This document shows positions 11,612 through 23,590 of a stretch of DNA of 64,000 nt, in pieces. Under the pieces are notes generated by a model. It did no database searches. It was not told the DNA's origin and worked only from the letters and a program-made list of their open reading frames with translations. This DNA comes from Pyrenopolyporus hunteri (lineage: Eukaryota; Ascomycota; Sordariomycetes; Xylariales; Hypoxylaceae): contig CADCXC010000038.1 of the NCBI GenBank assembly GCA_902806595.1, positions 1,364,001-1,428,000 of the forward strand, read 5' to 3'. Each line of letters starts with the position of its first letter. The stretch's first letter is position 1. The position numbers and the translations under genes were made by a program.

Positions 11612-11740
11612 TTCGTACTGATTGTAGATATACCCACGTTTCGGGGCCTATGGCTCAGTCGCCCGTTGCGTAGGGCGACGAGGCACGTGATGAAGGTATA
11701 TCCACCGTTGCTGTCGCTACGGTGGGTACGTCAGTACGAA
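11612..11740. other. Nested inverted-repeat element, candidate structured RNA
   Basis: Several perfectly complementary segments nest within 129 bp. TTCGTACTGA (11612-11621) pairs with TCAGTACGAA (11731-11740) and closes the element. Inside, GATATACC (11627-11634) pairs with GGTATATC (11695-11702), directly continued by CACGT (11635-11639) with ACGTG (11685-11689) and GCCT (11646-11649) with AGGC (11681-11684). That arm is capped by hairpin GTCGCCC/GGGCGAC (11658-11664/11673-11679). A second hairpin, CCACCGT/ACGGTGG (11702-11708/11719-11725), extends by an inner GC/GC to a TGTC tetraloop. The layout is a three-way junction. I recognise no known RNA family; either strand could be the transcript. 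A palindromic transposon remnant is the main alternative. Confidence 0.45.
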
Positions 11741-14030
11741 GCTACATTGCTACAGTTGCCTCTAATAGCCAACTTTTCAAGACAACCGTTCGTGATTAGG
11801 TTAGAATTGTTGATGACCATAACTCTTTAAATAAAATGAAATACCCATATGAGGTACGTGAGTAAGCCTTATCGACGTCGATGACGGACGAGGAAGAACT
11901 CAAAAGCTATGACTTAATTCCAATAGACTTGGTTGGTAGGCTCATAAATTCGAGTCTGTAAATCCCAGAGTCCTTGAACGATATGTAAGAGAGCGTACGC
12001 CATAAAAGAGGGCGAAATAAATGCGAATGTATGGCGATTACTCGTGCTTGAATGCTGAGTCCGAGATTGAAGCTATAACGGTATGATTTCACATCTCTCG
12101 TCTCATGTGTTAGTCTTCGAAAACCTTTCTCTGGAAGCTAGTACTTTGGGTACCAACCTCGGAAACAGATGTACCAGCTAAGACTTGATTCTACCTGAGA
12201 ATATAACCCTCATGCTCAGCATTGGAATGGTCTCTGCTAATATACCTAGGTACGCTTCATGCCTCGAACCGCCCAGCGGATCCCACGCATAGAAAGTTAG
12301 CTTAGACATTTCATGAAATATCTCATATTGTTTATTTTCGTACACGGATATATGTGAATTTACATTTATGTTAGACTCTTTTGTTATAATCCACAGAAAG
12401 TTTTGTGGTTGTAACCATCTAGCTACCTAGGTAGGTATCTAGACGCCCCAAATGATCTACGGATAGCCCCTGAAGCCAGACAGAGTCTCCCAATAAGTCG
12501 AGAGTATGAACAAATATGAAAACAATCGGATGGATTTACGTCAGAGAAACTCCGCCTTAGCAAGAGCCCACCTTCAACCGGAGTATTTGACGGGTTCGCT
12601 CTTATGGCTCCCCAGAATAAGCAACGCCCCTTGAGCCGCTTCCCTTTTCACCAAGATACCCCCTAACTCTTCTACTTCCCAGCGTAAGAGGAATTCTTGA
12701 TAGCTCGCATCCAGAACCGATTCGATGTTACTCGCGTGCCGAGTTTGTATCCGCTACTTAGTAGCCATCACAACTCGCACGGTGAAATCGCTCACCTCAG
12801 CATCTTCTCAAGATCATGGATCCAGATGCTGCCGACGTCCCCTTTCGGTTTCCAAATCCCGATACTTACCAGGCATAGATCGCCAAGTCTCTCCTCGCCT
12901 AGCGGAATGCTAGTTAGCGACAGGTGTAGAATCCAGATATTTCATTGTTGTATCGAGAATAAGCGAACTTGCAAGAGCAATCTCTGTTAATGTGGTGGTT
13001 TGCGAAGATGAAACCCTAGTGCTATTCTCGGACGGCTACGTGACGTACGCAGAATCTGTCGTTGAGAGGGTGTCTATAGCTGCGCATCGCCGGCGAAGAA
13101 AAGGTCGAGCCAAGTCCTACCAGGGGGCTTGCGGCTCCCAAGTTCCTCCAAACATGAACGTAATTCTCCGAGGGCATTTACCTAGGTAGGTACCCATAGG
13201 TAGCTTCGGTAATGCCGTCGAGCCTTTCCACCGGACCGGCTTTCCAGCGGTGCCACAACGTCCACCTTTGATTAAGCCAAGAGGACAGCGATCGGTCGAT
13301 TGCGTCGAGAGGAGAATTCTCAGCCACGACGGGGCAGGGGCTCGGTGAAGACGCTAAGGGGGGGAACGATCCCCGCCCCCTAGAGTGGCAGCAGTAGGTC
13401 ACCACGTTCGGTGCGAGCCGAGATCAGATATGAAATGCATGGGCTGGGCACGCCGTGCGACTCAGCACTTCCGGCCGCCGAGACGGAATAATCCCCGCTT
13501 GCAGTTGCCACCGCGTCGAGCTTCCAAGTCGAGGGCTGCTTTCCGGGTCTCGATTCCTTGCTACGGCGGCACCAGGGAGGTCCTCAGCATGGTGAGAGGG
13601 TTTCCCCCCTCCCTAACCGACTGGAGCGTAGGTATGTACGCTGCTTTTCCTTACTCCGGGACTATCGCTCTGCCGTCCGCTAGCGAGGCGCGCGTCCCGC
13701 TTCGATCGATGAGCAAGCCCATCCGTGGGTGGCTGGCTGTACATACAGCACGGCAACACTGCAGAGGTTACACGACAGAGAGGGAGGACCAAAGCTATTT
13801 AGAGGAGGAACATCCGGTGGCGGCAATGATAAGTCCCACCCCGGATACAGGGTGAGGAGAAGGGGGTTAGAAATACCACGTCGACAGGCTTCCCCTCAGC
13901 CATCTCGACAAACACTGAATCAGCCGTTTGCGGAGAGAGACAGAGTCTTCGGGTGGGCTCGCCGTCTCAGGGCCGACGTGTGGGCTAGATTGCGGCTCGT
14001 CGTGAGCAAATACGATACTCACCTGCGGGA

Positions 14031-14051
14031 TGGCTGGCTGGCTGGCTGGCT
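14031..14051. repeat. GGCT tetranucleotide microsatellite
   Basis: Five consecutive TGGC/GGCT units are visible. A run of this kind encodes Trp-Leu-Ala repeats in one frame, which inflates a spurious open frame here. Confidence 0.85.
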
Positions 14052-15322
14052 ATTCTCACCCCGTTAATGTCTACGGCCGCGCATTAGCCTTCGCTCACGC
14101 ACGTCGGCGTTGTCGTGTCGCCTTGCGCCGCGGGTGCAGCGGAGATGGCGGGACGGGGACGTAAGGAGGTGAAGCGTGTAAATCAGATAACGCTAGCCTT
14201 TGCATTGACCGGATGCAGGCCGACGGATTGGGCTCGCCTTTAGCAAGCAAGCGCGCCTCTTAGCATGTGAAGTTGGGCGCGATCGATATGCTTTTCCTTT
14301 TTTTTTTTTTTTCTCTCGCTTTCCCAGCCCCAGAGCAACTTCGCGCTCAGCACCCCTACCGAGCGGACGGGCGGCCAGCAAGCCACGTCTTTCCCCATGG
14401 GCCAAACTTCCGGTGCATCTACCCGGAAGGTAGCAAGGAGTTTTGCAAGCTGAGCTATGCAGGGAGATTCGCAGGATGGTTCACCGATCCAGATTCCCAA
14501 GCTATGCAGCCAAGGGCCGCCTGGAAAATTCCAGGTATCATGTACCTGTTCCGAACCCAGTTCTACCCGCAGGAACCTCTCGACTGCCGGGGAATATTTC
14601 CCTTGCGTCTATGAAGTTTGGTATGATGACGAGGCTACGACCGACGACTCGACGATTGTTGATGTCATAGAGGCCTATTTATTTCTTGGTCTGCATGAAA
14701 GCCAAGCGTCGGTCGTCGCTCTAGCCCTTCGCTCCCCAGCTTACTATGTAGAGGGGATATTGGGGATATTGAGATGGACTTGGCATTGATAAGGACTCGG
14801 TCTGTCTAACATGGTGGTGAGGTGGATCTATGGCTAAAGAGCAATGCTCCGTAAGATAGATTATTGGCTAACTAGGAAGTGATGTTTATGTGTGCCTTGA
14901 GGGCTCGTATTTCTATGCTTAATGTAAAAGTAGGTAAGCATGAAGCGTGTCCTGATCATGGCTATAGTCTTGTAGATGCAAAAAGCATTAGCGAATAATG
15001 AAGGGAAATGGCGACATGATAACCAACGACGTCTAGGCCCGGGGGGTAGGTAAGTACAACAGTGCACGACGGTCCCGTCTCATCCAAGACGTCTCAGCTA
15101 GCCTGGTTCCAACATTTCGTCAGAATGACGGCGGAGCTTGCGACGACGGCGACGACGAGTACCAGAACGACATGTGGTATAAGTGGAAGAACATTGGATT
15201 CCGATGGGAGTATTAATCCGCAGAGCGATAGCATGCACCGTATCTACTGGAGCAATCTCGCTTCTTCTGTTCCGGGCGAGATCTCTATCATAGGCTATAC
15301 CCGATACGAGGAGCGACTACAC

Positions 15323-15358
15323 ATCATATACGCCATATACGCCATATACGCCATATAC
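15323..15358. repeat. 9-bp tandem repeat (GCCATATAC), three perfect copies plus one variant
   Basis: Perfect copies lie at 15332-15340, 15341-15349 and 15350-15358, preceded by a variant ATCATATAC. The units are contiguous, so this is a minisatellite and not a spaced array. Confidence 0.85.
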
Positions 15359-17705
15359 ATAATGCTTTTGGTGTTGATGCCGGCAAACCTCTACGCTTGC
15401 GCGTCCCAAGTTCTTTCGAAGATGCTCGGGTCTTGTTTGTTTTCTCTTATGGGTTTACTCCGCCTCCACCTCCGATGCTATATTATATCTCGCACCAACT
15501 GCATGTAGGGGCTAGCAACAAAGGGCCCCCTTTGATGCGCGGTCAACCGAGTAATTAATATCTCGAGATGGAGATGGGCCACTGATAGGGCGTATATTTC
15601 CCCCACAGCTCCTTGATGGACTAGCCGAGATCTCCGGGCCCCCAACCGACCCCCATCCGCCTATGTAGTATCGAGATTCGAGATAAGGGTGAATTACACC
15701 GTTACGTCGGCATCCCTGGGGCACAGCTCACTGATAATTTGTCACGTATGCCACTCGCTGGCGATGGCGCCCAGGCGAGCTCCGAGACCGAAATAGCATC
15801 GACAACCCCGGGGAAGTCGGTAGGTTGGCCCTCGTTGAGTAGGATCTCCAAGGGCGACTCGTCAGCCCGGACCCTTGCGATCTCATCACCCTCGCCAATC
15901 TATCTCATACATAAAAGTCGCAACGGCGCGCGGCCTACCGCTGTAGCATTTACGAGGTTCTGGCCACATTCGCGCCCAGTGGAGGCATAAGTCGGCGGAG
16001 ACAGAGATTCGTTCCAGTAATAGATTCACTAGCTCTTGCATACGCCACAATGAGGATCGCCAATAGGATCGGACCCTGCTAGCACCGATAATACATCGAA
16101 ATGAGCGCAGAACCGTCTAATCCGCGAAGGATCCCAACGGCGATGAATATCAATCTTTGGAGTCTGACGATCCGGCGTGTTCACCCGAAATTTCCGGCTA
16201 GAGTTGATGAGATATGATATCTCTCATCCGTGCGTACTTTGGGATAGGATGGAAGTAAAGGCAAATTGGCTTGCTCGTTTGCTACATAGTATATACCGGA
16301 CTCGACGTTTCAAAAGCGCGAAGGCGCGAAAGCTAGTGCCGCCTCGAAGGCATACGTAAGCGAAGCCTCGAAAGGATATCCGAACTCTCTTTGCGTAATA
16401 ATTAATCTCGTATGTGCTTATGTAAATTTACTTTCCAGCCATCTTCGCCGTATATTAGGTAGGTAGGTAGGCAGCGTCCGTTCTCAAGCAGCCGGCTCTA
16501 TAGACGCCGGGGAGGCAGCAGGCAGCAGGTATATTTGATTCCCCCTTTTCTATTAACCCGTAGCGCTGGGCAGCATCGGCAAAGATGCTTGACACCCCCT
16601 TCCTGAACCATATAATGTTACAAACAAACGAAGTTGGGAGGAAGAGTCTGGGGAGTCGGGGTACATGAAGCAGGGATTCAACCCCGTGGAGCAGCTGGAC
16701 AACCCCCACGCTCTGTTGATACGTTGAGTAAGCTATCGTGTATTCCGTTGTACTCTGAGTATGTAATATAGATACGTATAGAATTTGGCGAGTATGTTTG
16801 CGTTGCGGGACCTGCTTTTTGAGACCTTAAGAGTCATTAGTACCGGCAGGTAAGACACAAATCTAAGACTCTCTTGCGCAACAGAGCACATGACCTTAGT
16901 AACTCTGGCGTACTATCTCCTAAGCCTATGTATGGACCTTTGGCCTACCTCCTTTTATTCCCGAGGTCACCTGCCGTAGCCCTCTCTTCGTAGGTTGAGA
17001 ATCGGCTCGGGTTCTCGATCAACTCATGTGTACCTACCTACCTAGGTATGTATGTACTGTACCTGAACAGGCTTGTATATGTATATCACAGGTGTCAAAA
17101 GATCTCGCGGCCTACCACGTCTGTGGGCTCCCGTGTATGAATATGTAGGCGGCAAGATTATCGACGTGTTGGCAAATGATCTTTTCCCCCGTCCTGTGTG
17201 GGCTCCCTTTCGGGCACTGACGTGAAAGGACTTTCCCTGAATCGCGATTCCGACCCTATGTCTCAGTTGCTATTTTGGTTGGGTCGGCCAATGCAAGGAT
17301 CTACTTCACCCCACGCGCGTCACCCCCAGGACCCTAACGCATGGTCATGCCATTGGGCTTACCATTATGTAGAGCACTGTAACACATGGCTAGAGCGGTT
17401 TGCCTGATATCCAATGGAACGTGTGAGCGACTTCTGAAAGGGTTCTCACGTTTATCGTACGCCGAGTTCGAAGATGCTGCGCCGCTAGGGTGACCTTGTC
17501 CAATAAATATACTCGTCGCCGAATTAGGAGGCCAATGGTCGAGATCCAGCAAACAGTCCACGAGGCGCAGGCACGAAGCCAGCCCAGGTCTCAGAATAAT
17601 AATAATAAGTTGATAACTCCGTACTGCGGGAGGTATGGGAGAGATGAGCGATAATTTCTCATATCCACGTATATCATGTATGGTACTTACCTACATAGTA
17701 CACAT

Positions 17706-17708
<3 letters not shown>

Positions 17709-17738
<30 letters not shown>

Positions 17739-17855
17739 TCCTCCTCGTTTGTTCCTCCACACAAGAAGACGATAGCGGAGTAACGGACAGTGTATCGTGG
17801 AGATGTCACACTCGATCAGAAAATAATGATAATGATAATAATGATAATAATAAAA
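17709..17855. repeat. CA dinucleotide tract followed by AAT/GAT tract
   Basis: About 14 CA units occupy 17709-17736. A second simple tract of AAT and GAT triplets occupies 17821-17855. Unrelated unique sequence lies between them. Confidence 0.85.
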
Positions 17856-20172
17856 AGGTGACGCTTGCGAACCCTGGAAACCATAGTTTCAGCCCCCAGG
17901 GCCGAATCAGGTAATGCACGTACCTCCACCTCGCCCAGCTATGGGTTCATTCAATCAGCAGACTGGGTTGCGCAAGAGCACGACTTACACACATCTTATT
18001 CGTTCAGTCTTTTCCCACGCTCGACCATAACACGTCCTCGCTTTCGTAGAGGAAGTTGCGGTGAAGAATACTTTCGAGCACAGGGCTCGCGGAACCGTTG
18101 CAATTGCAACCCCTGAGACAGACGACTATTCGCTGTCATCGTCGCTTTCCTAACTTTTTTTTTTTGTCTCTCTTCCACTGATTGCTCCTTTTTGTCTCAA
18201 CCCCTCGAAACCGTTTATGGGGAACGCGGGCGGTCCATCATATTTGATCCGATTCGCGTTTCGCTTTTTCACATGTTTCTGCTGTTTCTGCAGCACCACG
18301 TCGACTTTTCTGAACTGTGTGTACGTGTGTATGTATGTATGTATGTATGTAGATGTAGGGTTTACTCTTCCGTGTCCCTTCCGGCGTTGACCGGGGTCTT
18401 TTTCGACGGCCTCAGTTGACGCGCGGGTTTACTCTCACCATCATCAGGCAACACTACTGTAGATCAGCTGATCGGCTTCCGCCTACCGCGAAAACGTACT
18501 CGTGGGCTACTACATAGATAGCAGATAGTCGGTCCCGTGTGATAGGAAAGGCTGCAACGGTATTTTCATCGTGTCCTGTAATCGCCCGTGCCTGCGTGGG
18601 GATGTTTCTCGTCGGGGCCAAAGGTAATGTCTCGCTAGGCCCCCAAATACGAATACACACGAATATACATTAGGAAGGCAAACACGAGACGAGATTTGAG
18701 AAGGGGCCTTGGTGCAAGATTGGTTCCTGAGGCTGGTAGTAGCTCTTGACGTGCGCGCGGGGGAGGCCAATCATCTATAGTAGGTGTATTACCCCTTTGA
18801 GACTCCGGGGCAGACCTGCGTTTCCATTGGGCTCCGGGAGTCTTGCGCAAGCGAGCTAAGAGGTTTAGGAATACTTGGTGTGTATGAATACCATGTACGA
18901 ATAACTATATACGAGTACAGTATGTAGGTACATACCGCATAGCGTAATAGTCGGGCGTCGTCAGAAGGAACTCGAGACGACCAACAAGATGTTTCTAAGT
19001 TTAGGTAGCGCTCGCCATGGCAAGTCTAGCCTCCAACAACAAATCTGGAGCCCCGCAAGATTCGGGGTTCTCGTACGCGTAATGGAACGAAAAAAGAGTC
19101 CGGGGTTTGAAGATAGGTAAGTTTGACTTACATACCCTAACTATATGTATTATACATCGTTTCCGGGCCTCTTTCACATGACAGTCAAGAAAACTCGAGG
19201 GTCCCACCCCGGCAAGATATCTTATACATACATACGTAACGTAGGTATTATAGATTAAATCTATTACCTCACGTTACCTACACAGTCGGTCGGAGCATGT
19301 GCAAATACCCTCACGTCATAGTTTCACCCTGACACAATTTAATCGAGCCCGAGAAACATACTCGCATAGGTCATATGTACGTATTGTGCTATACGTTAGC
19401 TCGCGATCATCAGGAACCCTCCCCCGCCAACTTTCCATTCAGCCGTACCAGCTTAGTTACAGGTTCAGGGCGCGCCAGGTATGCGTGCAGCATGTAAGAC
19501 TGCATATTGTTTACTTTAGTTCATTTTCTACTTAGCCTACGGTGAATGAATGTATCACGTCAGCGGACGCACGTAGGGAGAGAAGGGGAGAAAAAAACAT
19601 ATATCCTTCTCGTTCAGGCGGTAGCCTCATTTAGGATTCGAGGCTGAGCAACCCACACGTAACGCTCCCAAAAAGCCTCCTCCTCCTATCTTTCGCTAGT
19701 AATATAAGATGTAGTAACTCAGTGATTAGGAAGGTAGCCGGCCAAGTAAGGAAGACGCTACGCTACGCTGCTTACCTGACAATTCGGTCGTAGCCGTCGC
19801 TGTCATTGGAGCTGCGCATCTACCGTTGGCAGGTTGCATAGAGAGATGATGCCTCCCCCCGTCCACCGCTTCTTCAGCGCAACCCCAGGATTGGACCACA
19901 GCTCCTCGGGGACGTCCGGTAATAAATTTCTTCTCTTTCCCTCTCGCAGGGCTGATGGCTGACGCACTGCCGCTGTGCCTCCTGCTTGTCATTCCCGTGC
20001 CACTTGGCGCTTCGAATAGTCCCCGTATCTTGCTAATGCAGTCGTTACGAGAGAGAAATGTCAAGAGAACGTCTACCGGGTTTTTTCTATGGGTTTGTGG
20101 GGGCGCCTAGGTTTTCCCCCTTTCCCGTCCTCTCCTACTCGGTTTCCACTCGGACTCTACGTTTCGTCATAC

Positions 20173-20194
20173 TTTTTTTTTTTTTTTTTTTTTT
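20173..20194. repeat. Poly-T run of 22 nt
   Basis: An uninterrupted run of 22 T residues sits in gene-free sequence. On the minus strand it would be an A-run of the size left by a retroposed tail, but I see no recognisable retroposed gene or target duplication beside it. Confidence 0.9.
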
Positions 20195-21826
20195 CGCCTT
20201 CCCGTCCCTTCCTCTCGTCCTACTCTGCGCCGTTTTTTATCTGGCGGTGAGTATGAATATATTAATAATAGTGCAAGCACTAGACGATGAGAAGAAAAAT
20301 TTTCTTTGTCCTTTTACTTTTCTCACTTGCCAGCGTATCATTTAGTCGTTTGATATATGCGGGCGCCCTTTTCATATAGAATATTACTACGACATGGATA
20401 CAAGCCGTCCGTCTTGGATTTACATAATGCTTGCCCGCCTTACCACACACTATGACTGTGATGAAATGTACTATCAAAGCAGATCTGGGGAAAGCCTTGG
20501 CAAGGCTCTAGCAGCCCTCCGAGCCGAATCACCAGGCCCTCGCTCTCTTCTCTCCTCCTTAATTCCTTTAGGCACCTGGGCCTTATCTACGTGCCCCCTT
20601 AGGTGGCCCATGTATTTATTCGCCGTTCGGTATGCGGGGTGTTCTAGCAAGAGATTACAGGGGGTTGCTTCTGCTACGCGTAGTAATCGGTCAGGAAGGA
20701 AATGGTAGGCGACCAGGCTTTATTAGTCGCTGTATCGGTATTTAATAATTACAGGTGATTCCTCTTTGTGTAACGAAGACGTGGAGAGAGTACAGTCCCC
20801 CAGAGTTGTATCAGCCGGGGGATCCTAGGAGCCATTTAGCTCCGAGCACTCTTTTGAGGATTCGTGTCGGTAATGTACTGTCGACACAGGTGCTGATTTG
20901 CTCCCTTGACCTGGGGTTGGCCCGGACAGGACAGGATAGCCAACGCGGGCTATTCTTCTGGACCCGACATTCAGGAGATTTGTCACGACGAACATATCAC
21001 AGGCATATCACGGAGACTAAGGTAGGCCAACTAGACAGTAGGTATAGTGTGTAATGTGGGAGATTCTTCTATTTCTTGATGGTTCGGAGGTCTCGACCGA
21101 TTTTCATTTGTCTGTGCTTTGTCATTTACCATTATCAACTACCAATACTGTGTGAACATGTTGCCTGTCTTTTCGACCAGAGAACCGCCAAGCCTGTACG
21201 AAGATATTGGTCCGAAATTGAGTAGAAACGCGCGCACTGGAAAAATCGTTCCCCCTGAACCCTTTTAACACTCGTAGTTGAGAAGAGAGGAAGTGGATAA
21301 ACCCGCCTGAGGTTCCTGGTTGCCGATTCGGCTAAGCTTCGCAATGCTTCAAACCCCTATCTCGCCGTGCTGCCCATCCCGCCGTCTATGAGGAACGAAA
21401 TCAACCCCGATATGCCCAACCCCGTAAAACTGAGAGGAAATATGAGAAACGTAAGGGAAAAGAGACAATCTTGTCTTCGCTCTTCTTTTCCGACGATTCT
21501 GCTCGATTAACGAAAACCCGGAGGTGGAAACTTCGTCCCGAAACCAACTTAAAGCACAAGATCTAGCCGCCGATGAGGGTCTCAAGTCTATAGGTTCATG
21601 AATCCGCCAGAAAATACGGCAAGGCCACATGTAAACCCTCCGTCCTTCCATTGACTACTCGCATACTGCCATGCAGTAGTTTGATTAAACAAGCGAAAAT
21701 AACAACGGTTGCTTGGTGAAAAAAAAAGTTGTCGCCACTGAAACGCCACCTCTTGTCTATGTAAACCTCTATAGATAAAGTCGTTATTCATGTCCCGGTA
21801 ATAGCAGCGCTGTTCATCCTTTGAGC

Positions 21827-23098
21827 CTACATCCGGTCTAATAGATCACCGCCCGCTAAACTGCCGCTTGCTGAACTCCGGCCACTAGCGTTGTACCCAT
21901 CATTTGACAAAAGATCATGGACAGCGACCTTCGGTACTTGAGGCACAGGAAGTTTTCTGCTGCTTTCAGGTCGGCTAATGATATCTGTTAGGGATAAGCC
22001 GCCGGATCGAGGACCGGTACTGCTCGGTTGAGGAATTGGAGGGTAGGCAGACGATTCAAGATGCGGTTCCATTGGTGCTAACGCTGGGGTGTGTCCCAGC
22101 GTTAGATTACGTAGCGTAGGTAGCTCGATGCCGGCATACGGCCGAAGACGCGGCGAGTGAGCCGGCGTCGCTAACGGAGTATGATCTGGTGTGGGAGACA
22201 GGGAATCGTGAGAGAAAGTGGGAGATGATGGCGCCGTGGAGTTCGGCGAGTTGGGTCTTGAGCGCTTAGCATGGCGGAGAGCATGGGAATAGTGGTCATC
22301 GTGTTCATCGTGAGAATGAGACCGCGACATGTGATAAGCGGAGAGGGAAGGGAGATGGCCACGCGAGCTATGCATGCTGTTGGAATAGTAAGGGTGAGAA
22401 CGCGCTGGGTGGTGGTGGGCACCCAAATGTTCGCGCTCAATCTGGCTCGTAGCATTCGCCAGGATACCAATATCCATACTGTGGCCGGGGTGAGGGGCAT
22501 TGCCACCTATGTTTCGGCCGTAGAGGTGAAGAGGCCCCGGGTGCGGAATGGCGTAGGAGGAATACGAGTGAGGCGGCGAGACGTTCGGTGAGACGAGCGT
22601 GGAGTTGGGGGCCGATTTGATGGATCTCGGGTTCGAAGGGGGAGGCATCATGGAGTCTGGGGTTAACGCATGGCCCAATCCGTGATGGGCGGCCTGGCCC
22701 GCCTTGTTTCCTCTCCTCGAGTTTGGGTTGTTGTGTATCCTCGAGTGACGGGTAAGTTCGTCTGAGCGGGAAAACTTCTTACTGCAGCCAGGGAATTGGC
22801 ACGCATGCGGCTTTTCGCCAGTGTGAGTCCTGATATGCCTGGTCTGGTGCTCCAGCCGGTGGAAGGCCTTGTCACATAGGGGGCACTTGTACGGTCGTGG
22901 CAGTTCGTTGGTGTTTTCGGCGGGCTGGCCACCGGGCAGAGGGCCGTTCGGCCTGATAACGGTAACAGTAGCCATGTCGACGTCTCCTTCCGGCTTCAAC
23001 TTGTGTCCGCCAGTCGAATTGCTGTCGTTGGCGGGTGTAGTGGCGGTCTCGGGGTTCAGCAGGTTGGAAAAATCCACCGCTGACTGTGAGCGTTGCAT
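21827..23098 (-). CDS. creA: CreA/Cre1 carbon catabolite repressor, C2H2 zinc finger
   Basis: CreA is the glucose repressor of filamentous fungi, a nuclear DNA-binding protein that recognises SYGGRG sites and shuts off genes for alternative carbon sources. The ATG at 23098 gives MQRSQSAVDFSNLLNP, the family's N-terminus, and 423 residues without introns, the usual length. Upstream in-frame sequence lacks ATG. Finger 1 has C72, C75, H88 and H92; finger 2 has C100, C105, H118 and H122, joined by the TGEKPHAC linker. The middle is rich in His and Ser/Thr-Pro. The conserved C-terminal block includes LPTLRNLTLGHTPALAPMEP (near residues 340-360). The leader region contains GGGG-core SYGGRG-like hexamers such as CTGGGG near 23524, so autoregulation as in other fungi is possible but unproven. 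A perfect hairpin lies in the coding sequence at 22078-22105. Confidence 0.97.
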   Translation of the reverse strand: MQRSQSAVDFSNLLNPETATTPANDSNSTGGHKLKPEGDVDMATVTVIRPNGPLPGGQPAENTNELPRPYKCPLCDKAFHRLEHQTRHIRTHTGEKPHACQFPGCSKKFSRSDELTRHSRIHNNPNSRRGNKAGQAAHHGLGHALTPDSMMPPPSNPRSIKSAPNSTLVSPNVSPPHSYSSYAIPHPGPLHLYGRNIGGNAPHPGHSMDIGILANATSQIEREHLGAHHHPARSHPYYSNSMHSSRGHLPSLSAYHMSRSHSHDEHDDHYSHALRHAKRSRPNSPNSTAPSSPTFSHDSLSPTPDHTPLATPAHSPRLRPYAGIELPTLRNLTLGHTPALAPMEPHLESSAYPPIPQPSSTGPRSGGLSLTDIISRPESSRKLPVPQVPKVAVHDLLSNDGYNASGRSSASGSLAGGDLLDRM

Positions 23099-23560
23099 GT
23101 GATCTCCAGCCAAGTGGGCGCCGCCTCGTCCTCGCAACAACAATATCTCAAGGAACAGCGACGGGTAGTTGACGAGAGGCAGGCCGTTGTGGTAGCCAGT
23201 CTGTCGTAGTCCTTTGTCGTCGAGGTCTTAATTTATTTAACACTTTTTTTTTCTTTGCGTTCTGAATTCTTTTCTTTTATTCAAGTATTGTGGTGATGTT
23301 TCGTTGGCGTGTGCGTAGACGTAGAGGTGTGCAACGGTTGGAGTTTGTTAGCGGCCCTTATAAGTCGAGAAGCCCGGGGAGGCGTTTGCAGGTGTGATAT
23401 TGGTGCGGTAGAATTTCGAAAGGAAAGCCGCTTTGGGGGGATGGGGGCAACTGGTATGATTTTAAATGAACTGTGAGGGCGGGCGGGTCGGGAAAAGGTT
23501 GCAAGGTGCCAAAACGTGCTACGCTGGGGCGGTGGGTGGGCAAGCGCATAGGCGGGTAGG

Positions 23561-23590
23561 GTACTGTAGGGTACTGTAGGATACTGTAGG
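23561..23590. repeat. 10-bp tandem repeat (GTACTGTAGG), three copies
   Basis: Two perfect units and one with a single change (ATACTGTAGG) are contiguous about 460 bp upstream of the creA start. They lie in the probable creA promoter. No regulatory role can be read from the sequence. Confidence 0.8.

Larger units (their letters stand above)
10807..21826. other. 11-kb gene-sparse region
   Basis: I recognise no intact gene here. It holds the ROG1-like 3' flank, a nest of inverted repeats (11612-11740), several TACCTAGGTA palindromes (12243, 12424, 13179, 17039), microsatellites, a 22-nt T-run (20173-20194) and scattered open frames of up to about 150 codons that match no family I know. Base composition is mixed; the stretch about 13200-14200 is GC-richer than its surroundings. 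It probably contains decayed sequence, but I could not identify any transposon protein motif. Confidence 0.5.

Noticed and set aside
11612..11740. Known RNA family (hammerhead ribozyme, TPP riboswitch, C/D snoRNA) at the nested inverted repeats
   Set aside because: Core motifs are missing or in the wrong order: CGAAAC and GTGATGA occur but on different strands and not flanking the proper helices, and no D box follows the C-like box.
12816..12878. Short frame starting MDPDAADVPFRFPNPDTYQ after a good-looking ATG
   Set aside because: It stops after 20 codons and nothing downstream in any frame extends it convincingly; possibly a relic but unsupported.
13385..14067. Open frames of 112-156 codons in a GC-richer patch
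   Set aside because: Arg/Pro/Ser-rich translations without domain features; the local GC content and a GGCT microsatellite keep frames open.
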